From positions 62,001-126,000 of the forward strand of contig NZ_PYGI01000004.1 of NCBI RefSeq assembly GCF_003014615.1: a DNA stretch of 64,000 nucleotides, read 5' to 3'. This document shows positions 29,687 to 39,333 of the stretch, in pieces. The translations under genes and the position numbers were made by a program. Position 1 is the stretch's first letter, and each line of letters starts with the position of its first letter. This DNA comes from Marinobacterium halophilum. Its GTDB lineage: Bacteria; Pseudomonadota; Gammaproteobacteria; Pseudomonadales; Balneatricaceae. The notes beneath the pieces were generated by a model. That model made no database searches. It saw only the letters and a program-made list of their open reading frames with translations, and had not been told where the DNA came from.

Positions 29687-29917
29687 TTATACGTCGTGGC
29701 TGTCGGTGTACGGCAGCAGAGCCAGGTAACGAGCGCGCTTGATAGCGGTCGCCAGCTGACGCTGGTAGCGTGCCTTGGTACCAGTGATACGGCTAGGAAC
29801 GATTTTGCCGGTTTCAGTGATGTAGCCTTTCAGGGTATCCAGATCTTTGTAATCGATCTGTTTTACGCCTTCAGCGGTGAAACGGCAGAACTTGCGACGA
29901 CGGAAAAAACGTGCCAT
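29687..29917 (-). CDS. rpsR: 30S ribosomal protein S18
   Basis: 76 residues, nearly identical in plan to E. coli S18 (75). It starts [30 protein letters not shown] and ends in the basic [15 protein letters not shown] region. It forms a complex with S6 on the 30S platform. It lies 28 bases downstream of rpsF; the priB gene found between these two in enterobacteria is absent. Confidence 0.98.
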   Translation of the reverse strand: MARFFRRRKFCRFTAEGVKQIDYKDLDTLKGYITETGKIVPSRITGTKARYQRQLATAIKRARYLALLPYTDSHDV

Positions 29918-29945
29918 CTGAACTTCTCCAATAATAAGTTAACGA

Positions 29946-30359
29946 TTACTCTGCAGCAGGGGCTTCTTCAGAAGATTCAGCAGGCTGTTCCTGCTTCTGC
30001 TCTGAACGCTCTTCGCGACGCGGCTTGCGCTCTTCGCGAGATTCGGCTGCTTTGATCGGAGAATCTTCAGTGACAGCTTCGTTGCAACGGATCACCATGT
30101 TACGCAGAACAGCATCGTTGTAGCGGAACATGCTGGACAGTTCGTCCATCACTTCCTGAGTCGCTTCAACGTTCATCATGATGTAGTGTGCTTTGTGAGC
30201 ATTGTTGATCGGGTAAGCCAGCTGACGACGGCCCCAATCTTCCAGACGGTGGATCTGGCCTTCGGCACCTTCGATCAGCGCTTTGTAACGCTCAACCATC
30301 GCCGGGACCTGCTCGCTCTGGTTCGGGTGAACCAGGAATACGATTTCGTAATGACGCAT
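29946..30359 (-). CDS. rpsF: 30S ribosomal protein S6
   Basis: 137 residues. The core [25 protein letters not shown] and [29 protein letters not shown] is typical S6. The C-terminal 35 residues are a charged Glu/Arg-rich tail; in E. coli the S6 tail is the substrate of RimK glutamylation, and this tail also ends in glutamate. AAGGAGC precedes the ATG. A structured leader upstream may bind the S6:S18 complex. Confidence 0.98.
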   Translation of the reverse strand: MRHYEIVFLVHPNQSEQVPAMVERYKALIEGAEGQIHRLEDWGRRQLAYPINNAHKAHYIMMNVEATQEVMDELSSMFRYNDAVLRNMVIRCNEAVTEDSPIKAAESREERKPRREERSEQKQEQPAESSEEAPAAE

Positions 30360-30374
30360 TTTTGCTCCTTACGG

Positions 30375-30417
30375 TTTCACAGCCTCCAAATCACCCGCCA
30401 CATGCCGGTGGTTGAAA
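30375..30417 (-). ncRNA. candidate S6:S18-binding autoregulatory leader of rpsF
   Basis: On the minus strand an outer stem CTTTCA/TGAAA (30413-30418 with 30375-30379) encloses a hairpin CACCGGC...GGGTG (30392-30410) rich in ACCG. A bacterial rpsF leader that binds the S6:S18 complex through a CCG-containing bulge is established; the base-pairing and the CCG here are what I see, and the match to that motif is an inference. Confidence 0.4.
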
Positions 30418-30426
30418 GCAAGGAGT

Positions 30427-30465
30427 TAAATAAATAATAGGACGCAACATTTTACGGCCGCGTCC
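30427..30465 (-). terminator. weak terminator or attenuator between the YhfA-like gene and rpsF
   Basis: Minus-strand stem GGACGC/GCGTCC (30440-30465) with a long GC-containing loop, followed by the AT-rich tract TATTATTTATTTA (30427-30439). It is downstream of the YhfA-like stop and upstream of the rpsF leader, so it could end the upstream transcript. Confidence 0.4.
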
Positions 30466-30493
30466 CGAATAATACAAGTAACAATCAGACAAC

Positions 30494-30907
30494 TTACTCG
30501 ACTTCGATAATATCGAAGCTGTGGCTGATCTTGACGCCGCCACGTTCCAGCATCAATGACGCTGAACAGTACTGCTCAGCGGACAGACGCACGGCACGTT
30601 CGACCGCCGCCGGCTTCAACTTGCGCCCGCTGACCGTGAACTTGACGTGGATCTCGGTGAAGACCGAGGGGACTTCATCGGAGCGCTCGGCCTGAATATC
30701 GGCCACGCAGTTAACCACATCCTGACGTGCCTTGCGCAGAATGCCGACCACATCAACACTGGTGCATCCGCCCAGGCCCGCCAGCATCAGCTCCATCGGC
30801 CGCGGTCCCTGCTGCAGGTCTTTATCAATCGTAATATCGAAACCGGAACCGGTGGTCGCCTTGAAGCGATCATCGCCGTCCCAGTTGACACTGACACTCA
30901 TACTCAT
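30494..30907 (-). CDS. OsmC family protein (YhfA-like)
   Basis: 137 residues. Contains GPRPMELMLAGLGGCTSVDVVGILRK with the conserved cysteine C48, and LSAEQYCSASLMLERGGVKISHSF with the second cysteine. The spacing and overall length match E. coli YhfA, a member of the OsmC/Ohr fold. Ohr and OsmC reduce organic hydroperoxides with such a Cys pair; YhfA itself is less studied. A second ATG two codons in (30901) is possible. It follows trpC by 21 bases and may be the last gene of the trp transcript. Confidence 0.85.
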   Translation of the reverse strand: MSMSVSVNWDGDDRFKATTGSGFDITIDKDLQQGPRPMELMLAGLGGCTSVDVVGILRKARQDVVNCVADIQAERSDEVPSVFTEIHVKFTVSGRKLKPAAVERAVRLSAEQYCSASLMLERGGVKISHSFDIIEVE

Positions 30908-30928
30908 TCGATGTATCTCTGTAGAGGG

Positions 30929-31759
30929 TTAGTTTGCCGTCTGTGCGGCCGCAAAGAAGTCGGCCAGGGTCTGGCCCGGGTCTTCAGCACGCATGAACGC
31001 TTCGCCGATCAGAAAGGCATTGACCTTGCGTGCCTGCATGGCAGCCACATCATCGGGGGTAAGGATACCACTTTCCGTGACCACGATGCGGTCCTCCGGG
31101 ATCTGGTCCAGCAGTTCAAATGTGTTGTTCAGGCTGACGTCAAACGTGTGCAGATCACGGTTATTGATACCGATCAGGCGTGTATTGAGCGGCAGAATAC
31201 GGTGCAGTTCTGCAGCATTGTGGACCTCGATCAGAACATCCATGCCCAATTCATGGGTCAGCGCCGTCAAGTCGGCCAACTGCTGGTCATTCAACGCTGC
31301 CACGATCAACAGGATGCAGTCGGCTCCCAGTGCCCGCGCCTCATAGATCTGGTAGGGCTCAACAATGAAGTCCTTGCGGATCACGGGCAATGAACAGGCG
31401 GCACGTGCCTGCTGCAGATAGTCATCACTGCCCTGGAAAAAGTCCACATCGGTCAGCACCGACAGGCAGCTTGCGCCCCCGGTTTCATAGGATGGCGCGA
31501 TCTCGGCCGGTACAAAGGGATCACGAATCACACCCTTGGACGGACTCGCTTTCTTGATCTCGGCGATCACGGCAGCACGTCCGGCCGCCAGCGCACGCTC
31601 CAGACTGGCAACGAAGCCGCGCGGGTCGGTTGCACCGCCCTGCTGCCGAGCGATCTGCGCCTTGAGATCGTCAATGGAAACGCGCGCGCTGCGTTCGGCA
31701 ACTTCTTCATGCTTGCGCGCAATGATTTTCTTCAGAATCGTCGGCGTATCGCTCATCAC
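30929..31759 (-). CDS. trpC: indole-3-glycerol phosphate synthase
   Basis: 276-residue TIM-barrel enzyme that closes the indole ring in tryptophan synthesis. Key stretches are [55 protein letters not shown] and VTESGI. It is a single-function TrpC, not fused to TrpF as in E. coli. It overlaps trpD by 4 bases. Confidence 0.97.
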   Translation of the reverse strand: MMSDTPTILKKIIARKHEEVAERSARVSIDDLKAQIARQQGGATDPRGFVASLERALAAGRAAVIAEIKKASPSKGVIRDPFVPAEIAPSYETGGASCLSVLTDVDFFQGSDDYLQQARAACSLPVIRKDFIVEPYQIYEARALGADCILLIVAALNDQQLADLTALTHELGMDVLIEVHNAAELHRILPLNTRLIGINNRDLHTFDVSLNNTFELLDQIPEDRIVVTESGILTPDDVAAMQARKVNAFLIGEAFMRAEDPGQTLADFFAAAQTAN

Positions 31760-32796
31760 TTGTCCTGCTCCAGCTGCTGACTGAAGGTGGCCAGCTGTTC
31801 CATTTTATTCAGCGCCGCACCAGAGGCGATCGCCTCCAGCGCCTGCTCGACGCCCGCCTTATGGCTCTCGGCCTGCCCACCCAGATAGATGGCTGCACCG
31901 GCATTCAGCGCAATCATCGCTGCAGCCTTTCGCGCCATCAGGGTGTCGCTGTTGCTCAGCGCGGCCCGAATCAGGCTCAGCGATTCATCGGCATTGCTGA
32001 TCGTCAAACCGATCAGGCTCTGGCTATCAATGCCCAAGTCTTCAGGTGACAGGGTATATTCACGAATTGCACCGTCTTTCAGCTCAGCGACATGGGTGTG
32101 GGTCGCCAGACTGATTTCGTCAAGGCCATCATCGGCATGTACCACCATGATGTGTTCAGCACCCAGCTGCTGCATGACCTCGGCCATCGGTCGGCACAGC
32201 TTTTTGGTGAACACGCCGATCACTTCACGCTTGGCACCGGCCGGATTGGTCATCGGACCGAGGATGTTGAACAGGGTACGCATACCCAGGGCCTTGCGCG
32301 CACCGATGGCGTGCTTCATGGCACCGTGATAACCCGGTGCAAACATGAAGCCGACACCAACCTCATCGATACAACGCGCCACCGCATCAGCCCCCAGATC
32401 CAGATTGATCCCGGCCTGTTCCAGCAGATCGGCACTGCCACTACTGGATGACACCCCTCGGTTACCGTGCTTGGCCACGTATACACCGCAGGCGGCCGCA
32501 ACAAAGGCACTCGCAGAAGACACATTGAACAGGTTGGCACCGTCACCGCCAGTACCGACGATATCAACCAGCGGCCCTTTCTCGGGACGGACCGGCGTGG
32601 CCAATTCACGCATCACCTGAGCGGCACCGGTGATCTCCTCGATCGATTCGCTTTTCATCCGCAGCGCCACCAGAAAGCCCGCTACCTGTGACTCTGTGCA
32701 GGCACCGGTCATAACCTGCCGCATGACTTCGACCATCTCGTCGCGACTCAGATCGATATGATCGACCACACGCGCCAATGCGTCCTGAATGTTCAT
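31756..32796 (-). CDS. trpD: anthranilate phosphoribosyltransferase
   Basis: 346 residues. Transfers the phosphoribosyl group from PRPP to anthranilate. Motifs [25 protein letters not shown] and [21 protein letters not shown] bind PRPP and anthranilate. The start [17 protein letters not shown] matches homologues; an ATG ten codons upstream would overlap the trpG end. Separate from trpG, unlike the fused enterobacterial form. Overlaps trpC by 4 bases. Confidence 0.96.
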   Translation of the reverse strand: MNIQDALARVVDHIDLSRDEMVEVMRQVMTGACTESQVAGFLVALRMKSESIEEITGAAQVMRELATPVRPEKGPLVDIVGTGGDGANLFNVSSASAFVAAACGVYVAKHGNRGVSSSSGSADLLEQAGINLDLGADAVARCIDEVGVGFMFAPGYHGAMKHAIGARKALGMRTLFNILGPMTNPAGAKREVIGVFTKKLCRPMAEVMQQLGAEHIMVVHADDGLDEISLATHTHVAELKDGAIREYTLSPEDLGIDSQSLIGLTISNADESLSLIRAALSNSDTLMARKAAAMIALNAGAAIYLGGQAESHKAGVEQALEAIASGAALNKMEQLATFSQQLEQDK

Positions 32797-32819
32797 TCCG
32801 TGTCTCCTCTGAAAACGGG

Positions 32820-33401
32820 TTAACACTGCTGCAAAAAGTTGTCCAACAACTGATGTCCCTGTTGGGTCAGCACCGATTCGGGGTGAAACTGGACCCCCTG
32901 AATGGGCAAATCCCGATGCCGGAGCGCCATGATTTCGTCAGGCTCACCGTCGGCATTTTCGGTCCAGGCGGTCATTTCCAGGCAGTCCGGCAACGTCTCA
33001 CGACGCACCACCAGCGAGTGGTAACGGGTAACCTCCAACGGCTCGGCAAGCCCGCTGAACACGCCCTGTCCATCATGTCGAATCAGCGAGGTCTTGCCAT
33101 GCATGACCTGACGCGCACGCACCACCTCGGCACCGAATGCCTGGCCAATACTCTGGTGACCCAGACACACACCCAAAATGGGAATGCGGCCGGCAAAATG
33201 GCGGATTGCCGCGATCGAGATCCCGGCTTCATCCGGGGTACAGGGGCCCGGCGAGATCACCAGATGCGACGGCTGCAATGCTTCGATCTGTTGCAGCGTG
33301 ATGGCATTGTTGCGATAGACCTGAACCTCGGCACCCAGCTCCTCGAAGTAGCGCACCACATTCCAGGTAAAGCTGTCGAAATTATCGATCATCAGCAGCA
33401 T
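32820..33401 (-). CDS. trpG: anthranilate synthase glutamine amidotransferase subunit
   Basis: 193 residues, class I glutamine amidotransferase: [36 protein letters not shown], catalytic Cys in [12 protein letters not shown], and His/Glu in [17 protein letters not shown] lies 9 bases upstream of the ATG. First gene of trpG-D-C. It could serve both anthranilate and para-aminobenzoate synthesis (as PabA); the operon context favours TrpG. trpE is not in the window. Confidence 0.93.
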   Translation of the reverse strand: MLLMIDNFDSFTWNVVRYFEELGAEVQVYRNNAITLQQIEALQPSHLVISPGPCTPDEAGISIAAIRHFAGRIPILGVCLGHQSIGQAFGAEVVRARQVMHGKTSLIRHDGQGVFSGLAEPLEVTRYHSLVVRRETLPDCLEMTAWTENADGEPDEIMALRHRDLPIQGVQFHPESVLTQQGHQLLDNFLQQC

Positions 33402-33511
33402 CTCAACTGCCCTCCACCGATGTGAAAGATCCATACTGCACGCACTGCACCCTTGCACTCACCTTGACTGTCGTTCGGCTGTCATCGGAATGGCAGCCTG
33501 TATGAGAAGCC

Positions 33512-33540
33512 ATAATACAGCAAGAGCATGTAATAGCGAA
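33512..33540 (-). promoter_or_regulatory. candidate promoter of trpGDC
   Basis: Minus-strand TTCGCT (33535-33540), a 17-base spacer and TATTAT (33512-33517). The leader to trpG would be about 105 bases. I saw no leader peptide rich in tryptophan and no clear attenuator in it. The 33402-33634 gap is shared with the divergent hrpB gene. Confidence 0.4.
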
Positions 33541-33634
33541 CTGATACATGGCAGCCTGCAACCACCCCTGAACGCGGCCAGCGCCCGCCATTTCTGCTAG
33601 AGTCATCTCTTTTTCACACGTTGATGAAGTGACC

Positions 33635-36160
33635 ATGGCCGATACGCACCTGCCGCTGCCGATCGATCCCCTGCTGGACGAGATCCGCCACACCCTGACC
33701 CGGCATGACGAGCTGATCCTTGAAGCGCCGCCCGGTGCCGGCAAAACCACACGCGTACCACTGGCATTACTGGATCAGCCATGGCTGGGACAGCAGAAGA
33801 TCCTGCTGCTGGAACCGCGACGCCTGGCGGCAAAAGCGGCCGCTCAACGGCTGGCCGATCAATTGGGCGAGTCCGTGGGACAACGGATCGGCTACCGTAT
33901 CCGCCTGGAGAGCAAGATCAGCGCCGCCACCCGCATCGAAGTCATTACCGAAGGCATTCTGACCCGTATGCTGCAGGACGACCCCGGCCTTGAGGGGATC
34001 GGCATGATCATTTTCGACGAATTCCATGAACGCAGCCTGGATGCCGACACCGGGCTGGCGCTGGCATTGCAGGGACGAGAACTCCTGCGCGAAGGGCCGG
34101 CGCTGAAGCTGCTGTTGATGTCGGCCACTCTCGACAGCGACGCTCTTGCGGCTCTGCTGGGTGATGCCCCGGTACTGCGCAGTGAAGGCCGCAGCTACCC
34201 TGTCGAATGCGTGTATTCAGCTCCTTCCCGCACGGACGATCCGATCGAAACCCGCGTCGTACGCCGGATCCAGCAGGCCCTGGATCAGCACTCCGGCAGC
34301 GTACTGGTCTTTCTTCCCGGTCTGGGTGAAATCCGCAGGGTCATGCAGCAGCTCGAAGCCACACAGCATGCACATCAGGATCTACGGATCGCTCCTCTGT
34401 ATGGCGACCTCTCCCTTAGCGAACAGCAGCAGGCCATCGCCGCGCCAGCGACAGGGCTCCGCAAAGTGGTACTGGCCACCGCGATCGCCGAAACCAGCTT
34501 GACCATCGAAGGCATCGAGGTTGTCATCGATGCCGGACTCAGCCGCCAAGCCCGCTTCGACCCTGCCACCGGCATGACCCGCCTGTATACCACTCGCGTC
34601 TCCGCCGCCGCCGCTACCCAGCGTGCCGGACGTGCCGGGCGTCTGGGTCCGGGCACATGCTACCGCCTCTGGTCAGAAGAACAGCACGCTCAATTGCACG
34701 CACACACGCCCGCCGAGATCCTTCATGCCGACCTGGCTCCTCTGGCGCTGCAACTGCTGCAATGGGGCGTAAATGATCCGACCGAACTCTGCTGGCTGGA
34801 TATACCACCGGCAGGCGCGTTCACTCAGGCACTAGCGCTACTGCAACAACTCGACGCCATTGATTCACCGGTACCACAACAGTTCCGCCTGACTCCGCGC
34901 GGCAAACAGATGGCCTTATTGCCAGCCCACCCGCGCCTGGCACACATGCTGCTGTGCGGTGCCGAACAAGGACACATCGAACTGGCTGCCAACATCGCCG
35001 CACTGCTTTCGGAGCGAGACCCGCTGAACAGCGACCAAGCCGACCTACTGCAACGCCTGGATTGGCTGCACCAACAACATTCACGGGATGGGCGTGCTGC
35101 CCGCATGCGCCAGCTCGCCCGACAATATCGACAACTCTGTCCTGCCCCCGACACTACCAGGACGGAGCTGCCGGCCCCCATGGCAGCCGGTTATCTGCTG
35201 GCATGCGCCTATCCCGACCGTCTCGCACGCCAGCGCGACGCGCAGCCGACACATTACAGGCTCAGCCAAGGACGCGGCGCACAACTGGCTGCCCATGATC
35301 GCCTGACCCGACACCCCTGGCTGGCTGTTGCCGCGCTCAGCAGTCATCAGGACAATGCCACCGACCGCATTCGTCTGGCGGCACCGCTTGACCCTCAGCT
35401 GTTCGAGACCCTGCTGGCTGACCGAGTCAGGCAGGAAAAAATTGTGGAGTGGGATACACAACAGGACCGCCTGATTGCTGAACAACGCACTCGTGTGGGG
35501 CAACTGATTCTGCAGCGCCGTACTATTGCCACCGTCAACGCCGAGCAGAAAGTGACTGCGTTAATTGCCCTGGTCCGGCGTGAAGGCCTTGGTCTGCTGG
35601 CCCTTGATGCGGATACCGAACAACTGCGCCGCCGCATCGCCTTTGTACGCACCCACGATTCTGAGCCGGACACCTGGCCCGACTTTTCAGACACAGCCTT
35701 GCTGGCAAACCTTGAAGACTGGCTGGCTCCCTGGCTCAACACGGTGAGTCAGCGCAGCGATTTTGCCCGCCTGAACCTGCATACAATGCTGCGCAGCCAA
35801 CTGGACTGGGAACAACAACAGCGGCTGGACCGGCTCGCACCCGAGCGCATGACCGTGCCGTCAGGTTCACGTATCCGCATCGACTACAGCCAGTCCCCTC
35901 CGGTACTGGCGGTCAAGCTGCAAGAGATGTTCGGCTGCGACACCACCCCGCTGCTGGGCTTCGGCATTGCCGTCACCCTGCATCTGCTGTCACCGGCACA
36001 GCGACCGCTACAGGTAACTCAGGATCTGGCCGGATTCTGGCGCAGCAGTTATCACGCGGTACGCAAGGAAATGAGAGGACGCTATCCGAAACACCCCTGG
36101 CCGGAAGACCCTACCGTGGCGGTCGCCACGGCCCGCACCAAACGTGCGACTCAATCCTGA
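33635..36160 (+). CDS. hrpB: ATP-dependent RNA helicase HrpB
   Basis: 841-residue DEAH-box helicase. Motif I PPGAGKTTRVPLAL, motif II FDEFHERSLD, motif III LLMSATLD and motif VI TQRAGRAGRLGPG are intact. The helicase core is followed by the HA2/winged-helix region and the HrpB-specific C-terminal domain (YPKHPWPEDP near the end). The ATG at 33635 is preferred over a GTG two codons earlier. Cellular role of HrpB is not well defined. Its 3' end overlaps the convergent histidine kinase gene by 10 bases. Confidence 0.95.
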   Translation: MADTHLPLPIDPLLDEIRHTLTRHDELILEAPPGAGKTTRVPLALLDQPWLGQQKILLLEPRRLAAKAAAQRLADQLGESVGQRIGYRIRLESKISAATRIEVITEGILTRMLQDDPGLEGIGMIIFDEFHERSLDADTGLALALQGRELLREGPALKLLLMSATLDSDALAALLGDAPVLRSEGRSYPVECVYSAPSRTDDPIETRVVRRIQQALDQHSGSVLVFLPGLGEIRRVMQQLEATQHAHQDLRIAPLYGDLSLSEQQQAIAAPATGLRKVVLATAIAETSLTIEGIEVVIDAGLSRQARFDPATGMTRLYTTRVSAAAATQRAGRAGRLGPGTCYRLWSEEQHAQLHAHTPAEILHADLAPLALQLLQWGVNDPTELCWLDIPPAGAFTQALALLQQLDAIDSPVPQQFRLTPRGKQMALLPAHPRLAHMLLCGAEQGHIELAANIAALLSERDPLNSDQADLLQRLDWLHQQHSRDGRAARMRQLARQYRQLCPAPDTTRTELPAPMAAGYLLACAYPDRLARQRDAQPTHYRLSQGRGAQLAAHDRLTRHPWLAVAALSSHQDNATDRIRLAAPLDPQLFETLLADRVRQEKIVEWDTQQDRLIAEQRTRVGQLILQRRTIATVNAEQKVTALIALVRREGLGLLALDADTEQLRRRIAFVRTHDSEPDTWPDFSDTALLANLEDWLAPWLNTVSQRSDFARLNLHTMLRSQLDWEQQQRLDRLAPERMTVPSGSRIRIDYSQSPPVLAVKLQEMFGCDTTPLLGFGIAVTLHLLSPAQRPLQVTQDLAGFWRSSYHAVRKEMRGRYPKHPWPEDPTVAVATARTKRATQS

Positions 36161-38247
36161 GCCGCAGCGTCTTCCTCATCGGCAGTGGGGAGCTCAACCC
36201 AGAACGTTGAGCCATGCTCTGGAACACTGTCACAGCCGATACGGCCGCCCATCAGTTCAACCAGCTGCTTGCTGATGGTGAGGCCGATACCGGTACCGGG
36301 AATGTTGCTGGTTTCATGCCCCAGGCGATTAAATGGCACAAACAGGCCCTGCTGGGCCTCTGCACTCATCCCCCAACCGGTATCACTGACACTGATTCGG
36401 ACGTGATCACCCAAGTCTCGACACACAACCCGCACCTGCCCCTCTGGGCGGTTGTACTTGATGGCATTGGACAACAGGTTCAGCAGTACCTGCTGCACGC
36501 GCTTGGGATCGGCCCACACCAGACTTTCACAGCAACCCTCGACACGAAACAACTGTACGCCTTTCTGGGTGGCCTGGGGTTCGACCATTCTCAAACACCC
36601 GTCTACCAGCTCGCCCAACGGCACATGCTCGGCGCGGACCGAAACATGGTCAGCCTGCACCTGAGCCAGGTCCAGCACATCATTGATCAGGCTCAACAAC
36701 AGATGGGCCGCATGCAGGATCTCATCGACACAGGCCTGCTCGTCAGCCCCCAACCGATTACTGCCTCGCAGCAGCTCGGCAAAGCCTATGATGGAAGATA
36801 ACGGCGTTCTCAATTCATGGCTGACACTGGACAGAAACCGGCTCTTGGCACGATTGGCACGTCCCAATTCAGCCCCCATGGCGACCACCGCATCGGCACT
36901 TTGCTGCAATTCCTGCAACTCAAACCGGGGCCGGGGCTGCTCATAATGCTCTTGGCCAATATTGACCATGATGCGGTTAAGCGTGTCCAACGGCGTGGAA
37001 ATGGCACCGCTCAGCCACACCGAGCGGCGCCAGATATAGACAAAGAACAGCAGATAAAACAGCAGCAGCCCCGCAATCAACAGGTACCCTATAAGACGAA
37101 AATCACGGGCCAGGTCATCCACCGAACGGTACACTTCAGCTTCATCAACCACCGCCAGCAGCTGCCAGCCGGTGGCACCAATTTCTTGCCAGGCAACCCG
37201 TTTTTCCCTGCCACCAAGCTGCAAGGTGCCCCGACCCTCTCGTGCATTGCGCATCATTTCAGCCAGTACACGGGTGTCTGCACGCTGCTGTATATTGAAC
37301 TGCTCCGGCTTGAAGCTTTCTCGGGTGATCGCCTCCGAGTAGCTGAACCGGGTCAGTTCCTGCACCCCGAAATCATCTTCACCCTTGGATGGCAGCGCCA
37401 TGATGATGCCCTGACGGTTGATCAGCATCACATAGCCCTGCCAAGGGATGTCGAGTTGCAGAATCTGCTGCACAATCGTCTTCACGGTTACATCCAGACC
37501 AACCACGCCCTCCAGAAAGTCACCCCGGTAAACCGGCGCAATCGCCGACGTCATCCACCCCAGCCCTGCCGGGTCCACATACACATCGGTCCACACCACG
37601 TTACGGCCAGGGTTATGCGCCTGATCGGCCTTGTAGTAAAAGTTGTATTCAGGAATAGCCATGTCCGGCGGATACTGCGAGGGGGTGTTAAACCAGGGAT
37701 ATATACGGTTGTAGGAGTCCCAACTGTTGAAATAGATCGCATTGATCAGCGGACTCGCCTGCATCAGACTTTGCATCAACGGATCCAGGGGCTCAAGCCG
37801 ATGGACCTTGTCCATATTCTGCTGCCCCGCCGGCGTCACCGCCGAATAGAAGGACGCCGCACGGCCATCGTTTACAGGGCTGTACAGCACACCGTCGGCA
37901 TTGCGCTCATAGTCCTGCTTACCCTGCAGATGATCAGGTCGTACAGCACCGAATGCCCGCTCGACCGCTTGACGATAAACGTCCGTCAGCGCACTGACCG
38001 CATGCAGTTGCTCATCGATTACACTGACTTCCAGCCTGACCGTGTTGATCAGCTGCTCATCCGCCTGTCGGCGCAACAGCTCCACATTGGCATCGTGAAT
38101 ATAACTGCTGGAGAACAGGTAGATCACCACCAGCAATACTTCAACCAGCAGTAACGGTATCAGCGCACTGCGCACCAGCGCCCGCCATACCCAGCGCTGA
38201 GTACTGAGCAGAGGTGCAGTCGCCTGCTGCGCCGGCGGCGTCGACAT
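36151..38247 (-). CDS. membrane sensor histidine kinase with Cache domain
   Basis: 698 residues. Membrane helix about 29-49, a periplasmic double-Cache-like domain (about 50-380) containing PWFNTPSQYPPDM and VVGLDVTVKTIVQQ, a second helix (about 386-406), then a HisKA domain with H477 in SSVSHELRTPLSSIIGF. The ATPase domain has LLNLLSNAIKYN, SVSDTGWGM and GTGIGLTIS. There is no receiver domain and no response regulator next door, so its partner is unknown. The ATG overlaps the stop of the upstream monooxygenase gene (TGATG), indicating coupling; the Cache ligand is not known. Confidence 0.9.
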   Translation of the reverse strand: MSTPPAQQATAPLLSTQRWVWRALVRSALIPLLLVEVLLVVIYLFSSSYIHDANVELLRRQADEQLINTVRLEVSVIDEQLHAVSALTDVYRQAVERAFGAVRPDHLQGKQDYERNADGVLYSPVNDGRAASFYSAVTPAGQQNMDKVHRLEPLDPLMQSLMQASPLINAIYFNSWDSYNRIYPWFNTPSQYPPDMAIPEYNFYYKADQAHNPGRNVVWTDVYVDPAGLGWMTSAIAPVYRGDFLEGVVGLDVTVKTIVQQILQLDIPWQGYVMLINRQGIIMALPSKGEDDFGVQELTRFSYSEAITRESFKPEQFNIQQRADTRVLAEMMRNAREGRGTLQLGGREKRVAWQEIGATGWQLLAVVDEAEVYRSVDDLARDFRLIGYLLIAGLLLFYLLFFVYIWRRSVWLSGAISTPLDTLNRIMVNIGQEHYEQPRPRFELQELQQSADAVVAMGAELGRANRAKSRFLSSVSHELRTPLSSIIGFAELLRGSNRLGADEQACVDEILHAAHLLLSLINDVLDLAQVQADHVSVRAEHVPLGELVDGCLRMVEPQATQKGVQLFRVEGCCESLVWADPKRVQQVLLNLLSNAIKYNRPEGQVRVVCRDLGDHVRISVSDTGWGMSAEAQQGLFVPFNRLGHETSNIPGTGIGLTISKQLVELMGGRIGCDSVPEHGSTFWVELPTADEEDAAAQD

Positions 38248-38558
38248 CAATCAGACCCGGCGTAAATCTCGACTTCGTGCATTTCCAGACCGCCACCGGC
38301 ACCAAACGCTTCCTTGGGCAAGGATGACTGACGGTGGGCGGCCTTGAAATCCTCCGATGCGACCCAGCCATCGAATGCGCCCTTGTCACGCCAGTGCGTC
38401 ATCACCACCCAGGGACTGCCATCATTCACCGGCCGCATCACCTCAAGGCGAACAAAGCCGGGCTGCTGCTCAACCTGACCGGCACGCTGACGAAAACGCT
38501 CGGCAAACGCAGCTTCATAACCGGGGTTAACCATAATTCGATTGGCTACTACGAACAT
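38247..38558 (-). CDS. IsdG/HmoA-like heme-degrading monooxygenase (ABM domain)
   Basis: 103-residue antibiotic-biosynthesis-monooxygenase fold. N6, W65 and H75 fall in the positions of the Asn-Trp-His triad of IsdG-type heme oxygenases, and the sequence HWRDKGAFDGWVASEDFKAAH is typical. This supports heme degradation rather than quinone formation, but activity is inferred. CAGGAGAG lies just upstream of the ATG; the much longer open frame above it has no support. It overlaps the histidine kinase start by one base. Confidence 0.82.
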   Translation of the reverse strand: MFVVANRIMVNPGYEAAFAERFRQRAGQVEQQPGFVRLEVMRPVNDGSPWVVMTHWRDKGAFDGWVASEDFKAAHRQSSLPKEAFGAGGGLEMHEVEIYAGSD

Positions 38559-38649
38559 GACACTCTCCTGATAGCGATACTGTAAACAGTCTATCAGACA
38601 ATGAAGGCGCGGATGTATAGAGGGGATGCAGGAGGGAAGCGAGGAAGAT

Positions 38650-38683
38650 ACAGAAGAAATGGCCGGCACTTTACGTACCGGCC
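38650..38683 (-). terminator. terminator after the membrane cold-shock-domain gene
   Basis: Minus-strand stem GGCCGGTAC/GTGCCGGCC (38661-38683, one G-U pair) with loop GTAAA, followed by the T-rich stretch ATTTCTTCTG. It lies 9 bases past the stop. Confidence 0.7.
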
Positions 38684-38691
38684 GGAGGGGG

Positions 38692-39144
38692 TCAGCTGCG
38701 GACGATGGAAACGTCTTCAGCCTGCAGTCCCTTGTCGCTCTCACGCACACTGAAACGGACCTGCTGGCCCTCGTTCAGCGAGCGATGACCACGACCGCGG
38801 ATATTGCGGAAATGGACAAACACATCATCACCATTACCACGGGTGATGAAGCCGAAGCCCTTGGATACGTTGAACCATTTGACAACACCCAGCTCTCGCG
38901 GGTCATTGACGTCATCGCTTTCAATATCATCATCCTGCTGCGCCGCATCAGCCGTGACAGCAGTTGCAGCGCCCGGCTGCCACGCGGACGCCAGCGTAAC
39001 GATAAAGACAACAACAGCAATAACTGCAAGCACAGCCACGTCAAAGCCGATCTCGATGGACGCGACACTCTGCAGCAGAAAAGGAATAACAAACGCAGCC
39101 ACGACACTGGCCAATACACTTTTGATTAACGGATTACCACTCAT
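38692..39144 (-). CDS. membrane-anchored cold-shock-domain protein
   Basis: 150 residues. Two membrane helices at about 5-28 and 33-55 are followed by a short acidic linker (66-83) and a complete cold-shock domain at 84-149. That domain has RNP1 KGFGFIT and RNP2 VFVHF and the usual [16 protein letters not shown] start. The domain should bind single-stranded nucleic acid at the cytoplasmic face of the membrane. Related two-helix plus CSD proteins occur in marine gammaproteobacteria; their role is not established. A strong terminator follows. The 150 bases upstream show no other gene. Confidence 0.88.
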   Translation of the reverse strand: MSGNPLIKSVLASVVAAFVIPFLLQSVASIEIGFDVAVLAVIAVVVFIVTLASAWQPGAATAVTADAAQQDDDIESDDVNDPRELGVVKWFNVSKGFGFITRGNGDDVFVHFRNIRGRGHRSLNEGQQVRFSVRESDKGLQAEDVSIVRS

Positions 39145-39333
39145 TGATCTTCTCTATATTATTAACAAATTATTTACATGAAGGTGCGCAAATGTTTGAG
39201 CAACCGCGCACTAGCTGACCAGATATACTGTATTCGCTATTTTTTTTCAACGGCTTAAATACCGGCATCCTTCTCGTCAAGCGATCAATCGTCTATGCTT
39301 CAAACACATCCACCAGACCGCAAAGAGCCCGGC

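Noticed and set aside
36817-38154. 445-codon open frame on the plus strand opposite the histidine kinase gene
   Set aside because: Antisense to a well-supported gene and without recognisable motifs.
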